From: Halobacillus sp. A5
Lineage (GTDB): Bacteria > Bacillota > Bacilli > Bacillales > Halobacillaceae
Direction of reading: 5' to 3'
Assembly: GCF_024189315.1 (NCBI RefSeq)
Contig: NZ_JAIZEO010000001.1
Coordinates: 186,001-250,000 of the forward strand
DNA: 64,000 nucleotides
Shown: positions 58,684 through 64,000 of the stretch, one piece after another
How the letters are laid out: the number at the start of each line of letters is the position of its first letter
Position numbering within the stretch: the stretch's first letter is position 1
Program-made: the position numbers and the translations under genes
The notes under the pieces: model-generated
What the model saw: the letters and a program-made list of their open reading frames with translations, nothing else
Told to the model about the DNA's origin: nothing
The model's database searches: none

Positions 58684-60957
58684 ATGGTGAAAAGAGGGCG
58701 GATCGTTGCCTTTTTTCTAGCCGTTATAATAATAGCAGCTACGATTGGCACAACGGTTACTGGAGTAACAAAGGATATAAACCTTGGACTGGACCTGCAG
58801 GGTGGGTTTGAAATTCTTTATGACGTAGAAACGATCGATGAAGATCAGGAGGTTAACCAGCAGGTACTTGAATCTACAGTTGAATCGTTGTATGAACGAG
58901 TCGATGTATTAGGAATAAGTGAAACTAATATTTCTATTGAAAGTGGAGATCGAATCCGCGTTCAATTAGCAGGTGTGGAAGACCAGCAGGAAGCGCGGGA
59001 TCTGCTTTCAACGACTGCCCAGCTCTCCTTCCGTGATGTTGAAGGTAATGAGTATATGGATGGATCAGATATAAGAGAGGGCAGTGCACAGCAGACATAC
59101 GATCAAAACAACTCCCCTATTGTTTCGTTAGAAGTGAAAAGTGCTTCTGAGTTTTATGATGTAACACAGGAAATCTCAAATAAAGAACCAGTTGAAGGCG
59201 CTACATATCCACCGAATTTATTAGTGATCTGGCTGGATTATGACGAAGATATTTCTTTTGAAGAAGAATATGGATCTGAGGATCCGGCTTACGTTTCTGC
59301 TCCTCAAGTTAGTGAGGGAATCCGGAGCAATACGGTCCAGATCGAAGGGGATTTTTCTCAGGAATCCGCTCAGCAGCTGGCCGATATATTAAATGCAGGT
59401 TCTCTTCCTGTTGAGCTGGAAGAGACGTATTCTACATCAGTAGGCGCCCAGTTCGGGGAGCAGGCGATGGACAAAACGATATATGCAGGGATTATTGGTG
59501 TAGGATTAATTTTTCTCTTTATGCTTTATTATTATCGTTTTCCTGGAGTAATATCTGTCGTAACTTTGTCAGCCTATATTTACCTTATACTCGTCGTGTT
59601 TGAACTTCTAAATGGGGTGCTCACCCTTCCGGGAATTGCGGCATTAATCCTTGGTGTAGGGATGGCGGTTGACGCTAATATAATTACGTATGAACGTATA
59701 AAGGAAGAATTAAAAGCTGGGAAATCAGTGATGTCCGCTTATAGGTCAGGTAACAAACGATCATTAGCCACAATATTAGATGCGAACATAACTACACTTA
59801 TTGCAGCTGCTGTACTCTTTGCTTTCGGTACGAGTTCAGTAAAAGGTTTTGCAACGATGTTAATTGTGAGTATATTAGTCAGCTTTGTTACAGCTGTATA
59901 CGGAACGAGGCTGATGCTTGGACTATGGGTGAAAAGCCGCTTCTTAACTAAAAGGCCAGGCTGGTTTGGTGTAAAGAAAGACGATATTCATTCTCTTGCT
60001 GAAGGAGAAACCGTCGAGCCCAAGTTTATGAATCGCAAGCTGGATCTTATTCAGCATAGGAAGAAATTCTTTGCTCTTTCCTTAGCTTTGCTTGCCGCAG
60101 GGGCTATAGCTCTGGGAATCTACAAGCTTAATTTAGGTATTGATTTCACAAGTGGGTCCCGCGTAGAGATTCTGGCAGATGAACGTATTTCTTCAGAAGA
60201 AGTGGAAGAAGCATTTGAAAACGAGTTAGGGGTTTCACCGAAGCAGATTGTACTTTCTGGTGAAAACGATGATATTGCCGTTACCCGCTTCGAAACTGAA
60301 CTTCCACAGGATAAGATTGCAGAGATTCAGGATTATTTTTCTGAAGAATATGGAAGCAGTCCTAATGTAAGCACCGTATCTCCGGTGGTAGGACAGGAAC
60401 TTGCAAAGAATGCTGCTCTTGCTGTACTGTATGCCTCAATTGGTATCATAATCTACGTTACATTTAGGTTCGAGTTCTTTTTTGCACTCACTGCGATCAT
60501 TGCATTACTGCATGATGCGTTCTTTATTATCGCATTGTTTAGTATTACAAGGCTCGAATTTGATATAACGATTATTGCAGCCATCTTGACGATAGTCGGT
60601 TATTCAGTCAATGACACAATCGTAACGTTTGACCGTATCCGCGAGAATCTTAAATTTAAGCAAAAAGTGAAATCGTTCGGCGAACTGGCGAAAGTCGTAA
60701 ATGACAGTCTGCTTGAAACGATGGCCCGAAGTTTAAACACTGTTTTAACTGTGGTTTTCGCTGCAGCTATGTTATTCATCTTTGGCGCTTCTTCAATAAC
60801 AAACTTCGCTTTTGCTTTAATTGTTGGACTGATTGCGGGGACGTATTCCTCTCTATTTATCGCTGCACAACTGTGGCTGGTCTGGAGAGGTAAAAATATT
60901 AAAAACAAACCAATAGAATACGTGAAAAAGAAAAAATCAGGAGGACCTCAAGTTTAA
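58684..60957 (+). CDS. secDF: Fused protein-export membrane protein SecDF
   Basis: Proton-driven accessory of the Sec translocon. SecD and SecF are fused in one 757-residue chain with about twelve membrane segments. SecD part: LGLDLQGGFEILYDV at the start, then GIAALILGVGMAVDANIITYERIKEE. SecF part: LGIDFTSGSRVEI and AAILTIVGYSVNDTIVTFDRIREN. AGGAGG precedes the ATG. The fusion is typical of Bacillus. Confidence 0.97.
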   Translation: MVKRGRIVAFFLAVIIIAATIGTTVTGVTKDINLGLDLQGGFEILYDVETIDEDQEVNQQVLESTVESLYERVDVLGISETNISIESGDRIRVQLAGVEDQQEARDLLSTTAQLSFRDVEGNEYMDGSDIREGSAQQTYDQNNSPIVSLEVKSASEFYDVTQEISNKEPVEGATYPPNLLVIWLDYDEDISFEEEYGSEDPAYVSAPQVSEGIRSNTVQIEGDFSQESAQQLADILNAGSLPVELEETYSTSVGAQFGEQAMDKTIYAGIIGVGLIFLFMLYYYRFPGVISVVTLSAYIYLILVVFELLNGVLTLPGIAALILGVGMAVDANIITYERIKEELKAGKSVMSAYRSGNKRSLATILDANITTLIAAAVLFAFGTSSVKGFATMLIVSILVSFVTAVYGTRLMLGLWVKSRFLTKRPGWFGVKKDDIHSLAEGETVEPKFMNRKLDLIQHRKKFFALSLALLAAGAIALGIYKLNLGIDFTSGSRVEILADERISSEEVEEAFENELGVSPKQIVLSGENDDIAVTRFETELPQDKIAEIQDYFSEEYGSSPNVSTVSPVVGQELAKNAALAVLYASIGIIIYVTFRFEFFFALTAIIALLHDAFFIIALFSITRLEFDITIIAAILTIVGYSVNDTIVTFDRIRENLKFKQKVKSFGELAKVVNDSLLETMARSLNTVLTVVFAAAMLFIFGASSITNFAFALIVGLIAGTYSSLFIAAQLWLVWRGKNIKNKPIEYVKKKKSGGPQV

Positions 60958-60961
60958 TGAG

Positions 60962-60995
60962 CAGGGCTGCCATATTCAGGCGGCCTTGTTTTATT
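60962..60995 (+). terminator. Probable terminator after secDF
   Basis: GGCTGCC pairs with GGCGGCC (one G-T pair), followed by TTGTTTTATTT. Confidence 0.65.
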
Positions 60996-61057
60996 TGGTT
61001 ATATGGATTTGGAAAAGGGTATAGTTATTGTGAATAGCTTCTAGAGGAGGGGAAAAT

Positions 61058-61396
61058 TTGAAAGGTCAAACATATTTTATTTTTGCACTTATAATCGCTA
61101 TATTAATAGCTGTATTTGCTGTCATTAATGTAGGATCTGTACAAGTGAATTATCTTTTTGGAACTGGAGAAGCTCCATTGATTCTAGTTATTCTTGGTTC
61201 AGTGCTGATGGGGGGGCTGATTACTTTTTCTGTGGGTGCGGTCAGATTCTACAGAATGAAGCGTGAAAATAAAAGTCTGCGAAGCCAGTTGAATTCTGGT
61301 CTTCAAGAGAGCACTACGCCTTCTAGAAGAAGTAGAAAGAATGAAAGGCTGGCATCGACTGACAGCGAAAACGAAAATGAAAAACATACGAACTAA
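61058..61396 (+). CDS. LapA/DUF1049 family membrane protein
   Basis: 112 residues: two membrane segments (IFALIIAILIAVFAVINVG and PLILVILGSVLMGGLITF) with VQVNYLFGTGEAP between them, then a charged C-terminal tail with KRENKSLRSQL. This matches the lipopolysaccharide-assembly-A-type family, here in a Gram-positive. B. subtilis has yrvD at this place. The start is TTG behind GAGGAGGGG. Confidence 0.88.
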   Translation: MKGQTYFIFALIIAILIAVFAVINVGSVQVNYLFGTGEAPLILVILGSVLMGGLITFSVGAVRFYRMKRENKSLRSQLNSGLQESTTPSRRSRKNERLASTDSENENEKHTN

Positions 61397-61402
61397 ACTT
61401 GT

Positions 61403-61431
61403 TTGCTACCCCTGACTGCGTCTAGTATAAT
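61403..61431 (+). promoter_or_regulatory. Sigma-A promoter of recJ
   Basis: TTGCTA (61403-61408), 17-base spacer, TATAAT (61426-61431). The region is flanked by an inverted repeat, ACCCCTGAC (61408-61416) and GTCAGGGGT (61438-61446), the second arm including the recJ ribosome-binding site. Confidence 0.75.
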
Positions 61432-61452
61432 AGATGGGTCAGGGGTGAATGT

Positions 61453-63783
61453 ATGTTAAAAAGCAAAACAAAATGGAATTTTACATATAAAGATACGGAT
61501 GCAGATGAAGGAATGACAGGTCTTGCCGGCGTCTCCGATTTAACCAGTCAGTTGTTACAAAGAAGAGGTATAACGGAGGAGGATAAAGCGGCCCGCTTCC
61601 TTCAGCCTTCCATGAAGGATTTCTATGATCCTTATCTGCTTGACGGCATGAAAGAATCTATAGCTAGAGTTCAATCTGCCATTGAACAGGGTGAACATAT
61701 TCTTGTTTATGGTGATTACGATGCGGATGGTGTAAGTTCTACAACTGTCATGATAGAAGCACTGAAAAAAGCTGGTGCGATCTGCGATTATTATATTCCC
61801 AATCGGTTTACCGAAGGCTATGGACCTAATGAAGCTGCTTTTCTTCAAGCTGCAGAAGATGGTTTCAGTGTAATTATTACGGTTGATAATGGAATAGCGG
61901 GAACTCATGAAGCCGAAGTAGCAAAGCAGGTCGGAATAGACTTAATTATTACGGATCACCACGAAGTTCAAGAAACACTTCCTGATGCTTTTTCTATTAT
62001 TCATCCAAAAACATCGCGCGAATATCCTTTTAAAGAATTAGCAGGGGTAGGGGTGGCTTTTAAATTTGCCCATGCCCTCTTAGGGGAAATTCCCACTTAT
62101 CTGTTAGATATGGTTGCCATTGGTACTATTGCGGACCTTGTTCCATTAAAAGACGAAAATCGCTCCCTCGTATATTTAGGGTTAAAAGCTCTCAATCAGT
62201 CAAACCGGGTGGGACTTCGTGCGTTAAAAGAAGTATGCGGCATAGACGGTGAAATTGAGGAAGAAACTATTGGCTTCACCATTGGCCCCCGTGTAAATGC
62301 TGTGGGACGTCTGCAGGATGCTTCGCCGGCTGTTGACTTATTTTTAACAAATGATGCAGCAGAGGCTGGTCATTTAGCTGGTTTTATTAATGAGTTGAAC
62401 CAGGAACGACAAAAAATAGTTACCCAGATTGCTAAAGAAGCAGAAGAGCTTCTTCTCAGCGGAGAACAGCCTCTGAACGAAGTAATCGTTGTAGCTAAAG
62501 AGAATTGGAACCCTGGTGTATTAGGAATTGTTGCTTCTAAATTAGTACGTCAATTTGACAGACCTGCTATTGTGCTCGGAATTGACCCGGAGCAAGGATA
62601 CGCTAAGGGGTCAGCGAGAAGTATAGATGCTTTTGATTTATTTCAAAATTGTATGGAAGTAAGAGACCAGTTTATTCATTTCGGCGGCCACGCCCAGGCT
62701 GCAGGGATGACGCTCTGTATCGAAAATATAGATGAAGTAAGAAAGCAGTTGTGCGAAAAAGCGCAGGAGAAGCTGAGTGAAGATGATTATCAGCAGGTTC
62801 TCAGCATAGAAATGTCATTAGATATGAGTGACGTGACGATTCAGCAGATTCAGGAGATTAATAAGCTTCGGCCTTTTGGGATGGGAAATCCAAAACCATT
62901 GTTTCATTTTAAAGAGAAACCAAAAGAACTGCGTCTCATTGGCAGTCGTCAAAATCATTTAAAACTATTGTTTAAAAAAGAGCAGTCAAAGCTGGAGGGT
63001 ATTGCTTTTGGTATGGGAGATTTATACACGAGAATCTCCCCAGCTTCAGAGCTTGAAGTTGTTGGTGAGCTCGGAATAAATGAGTGGAACGGGAGAAAAA
63101 ACGTCCAGGTGATGGTTAAAGACTTAAAAGTACCAACCTGGCAGCTTTTTGATTACAGAGGGTCAAAGCATCTGGAGAAAAAGCTGGAATTTCCTGCGGA
63201 CCAAAACGTTATGGCATTAACTTTTACAGGGGAGAAATCAGCACCGCATGGATTAAGGGTGATTAGGGTGGAGGACATTGAGAATTACCTTCATACAGCT
63301 CCTCTTCATGGTCTCGTTCTTCTAGATCTGCCAGAAAAGCTAACCGAACTTTCTTCTTCAGTTCAGCGGCTGGCACCGGATAACATTTATGCGTGTTATC
63401 AAGTCGAAAATAGTGCGTTTTTTACGTCCTGGCCTACCAGGGATCATTTCAAGTGGTTTTATGGTATGCTAATGAAGCGTAAGTCATTTGATTTAAAAAA
63501 TGATCGTGAGAAGCTTTCCCTTAAAAAAGGGTGGAACGTAGGTATGATTGATTTTATTTCCCAGGTGTTTTTTGAACTGGGTTTTGTTAAAATAAAAGAT
63601 GGTCTTTTGACGGTAGAGACAAACCCTCAGCAGAAAGACCTTGCTGAATCATTGGTTTATCAAGAAAGAAAAGAGCAGTTATCAGTAGAACAAGCTCTTT
63701 ACTATTCTACTTATAAAGAATTAAAGGATTGGTTCGAGCAGCAGCGGAAACCGGTCAAGGAGGAAGTTTTAAATGGATTATAA
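61453..63783 (+). CDS. recJ: Single-stranded-DNA-specific exonuclease RecJ
   Basis: 5'-3' exonuclease in recombination and mismatch repair. DHH-family motifs: [32 protein letters not shown] in [12 protein letters not shown] in DHHA1. The 776-residue protein has a long C-terminal extension, usual in Bacillaceae. AGGGGTGA precedes the ATG. It overlaps apt by 11 bases. Confidence 0.96.
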   Translation: MLKSKTKWNFTYKDTDADEGMTGLAGVSDLTSQLLQRRGITEEDKAARFLQPSMKDFYDPYLLDGMKESIARVQSAIEQGEHILVYGDYDADGVSSTTVMIEALKKAGAICDYYIPNRFTEGYGPNEAAFLQAAEDGFSVIITVDNGIAGTHEAEVAKQVGIDLIITDHHEVQETLPDAFSIIHPKTSREYPFKELAGVGVAFKFAHALLGEIPTYLLDMVAIGTIADLVPLKDENRSLVYLGLKALNQSNRVGLRALKEVCGIDGEIEEETIGFTIGPRVNAVGRLQDASPAVDLFLTNDAAEAGHLAGFINELNQERQKIVTQIAKEAEELLLSGEQPLNEVIVVAKENWNPGVLGIVASKLVRQFDRPAIVLGIDPEQGYAKGSARSIDAFDLFQNCMEVRDQFIHFGGHAQAAGMTLCIENIDEVRKQLCEKAQEKLSEDDYQQVLSIEMSLDMSDVTIQQIQEINKLRPFGMGNPKPLFHFKEKPKELRLIGSRQNHLKLLFKKEQSKLEGIAFGMGDLYTRISPASELEVVGELGINEWNGRKNVQVMVKDLKVPTWQLFDYRGSKHLEKKLEFPADQNVMALTFTGEKSAPHGLRVIRVEDIENYLHTAPLHGLVLLDLPEKLTELSSSVQRLAPDNIYACYQVENSAFFTSWPTRDHFKWFYGMLMKRKSFDLKNDREKLSLKKGWNVGMIDFISQVFFELGFVKIKDGLLTVETNPQQKDLAESLVYQERKEQLSVEQALYYSTYKELKDWFEQQRKPVKEEVLNGL

Positions 63784-64000
63784 ACAGCATATTGCAATTG
63801 TAGAAGATTGGCCAAAAGAAGGTATCCGTTTTAAAGACATTACCCCTCTTATGGATAACGGAAAAGCATTTAAATCGGCAGTAGATGAAATTGTGGAATA
63901 TTCGAAAGATAAAGAGATCGATATAGTTGTAGGCCCTGAAGCAAGAGGCTTTATTGTAGGGTGCCCGGTTTCCTATGCTCTGGAAATAGGCTTTGCCCCA
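63773..64000 (+). CDS. apt: Adenine phosphoribosyltransferase (partial, runs off the window)
   Basis: The first 76 residues: [27 protein letters not shown] fits the family start, and [17 protein letters not shown] is its conserved middle. It salvages adenine to AMP with PRPP. An AAGGAGGAAG ribosome-binding site lies inside the end of recJ, with an 11-base overlap. The C-terminal half is beyond the window. Confidence 0.95.
   Translation, partial: MDYKQHIAIVEDWPKEGIRFKDITPLMDNGKAFKSAVDEIVEYSKDKEIDIVVGPEARGFIVGCPVSYALEIGFAP

Overview
This 64 kb window is chromosomal core sequence from a low-GC, endospore-forming Bacillaceae bacterium. The gene order from gerM-rph through tig-clpX-lon-hemAXCDBL, valS-folC-comC, radC-mreBCD-minCD, spoIVFAB-rplU-rpmA-spo0B-obg, pheBA, safA, ruvAB-queA-tgt-yajC and secDF-recJ-apt closely follows the Bacillus subtilis map near 225-255 degrees. 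Differences from B. subtilis (no lonB after clpX, an RNase G gene beside rplU, acidic proteins, a short BofC) suggest a halophilic genus such as Halobacillus or Pontibacillus. That placement is inference; no 16S gene is present.

Layout. 1-2440: end of gerM, then rph, rdgB and a YsnB phosphodiesterase, then tRNA-Gly(TCC) and tRNA-Arg(TCT). 2440-4158: gene-poor stretch holding a yitT-family gene, a candidate C-rich sRNA on the minus strand and several micro-ORFs. 4159-11400: TPR protein, trigger factor, ClpX, LonA and the GTPase YsxC (protein quality control and ribosome assembly). 11428-11822: dead amino-acid ABC ATPase. 12600-18790: complete operon for uroporphyrinogen III synthesis from glutamyl-tRNA. 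19166-28517: spoVID, T-box-controlled valS, folC, a membrane GGDEF protein, comC and spoIIB.

28689-35965: radC is split by a 2.44 kb group II intron whose ends would restore the reading frame exactly on splicing. It is followed by mreBCD-minCD (cell shape and division site). 36320-43740: spoIVFA-spoIVFB (pro-sigma-K processing, behind a good sigma-E-type promoter), RNase G, the L21 leader with rplU-prp-rpmA, then spo0B-obg-pheB-pheA. 43741-44411: two inverted MITE-like repeats bounded by similar hairpins. 44412-54000: safA with Met/Asn/His/Pro repeats, a CotS-like kinase, nadE, coxA, yebC, short bofC, ruvAB, queA, tgt and yajC. 54010-64000: YrzE-like and ion-transporter genes, DUF421, spoVB, comN, secDF, a LapA-like gene, recJ and the start of apt.

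The window is mostly housekeeping and sporulation genes. I found no CRISPR array, prophage or clear defence island. The most notable features are the radC group II intron with its decaying HNH domain, the candidate sRNA near 3975-4075, the inverted repeat pair near 44 kb, and several regulatory hairpins overlapping start signals (coxA, recJ).
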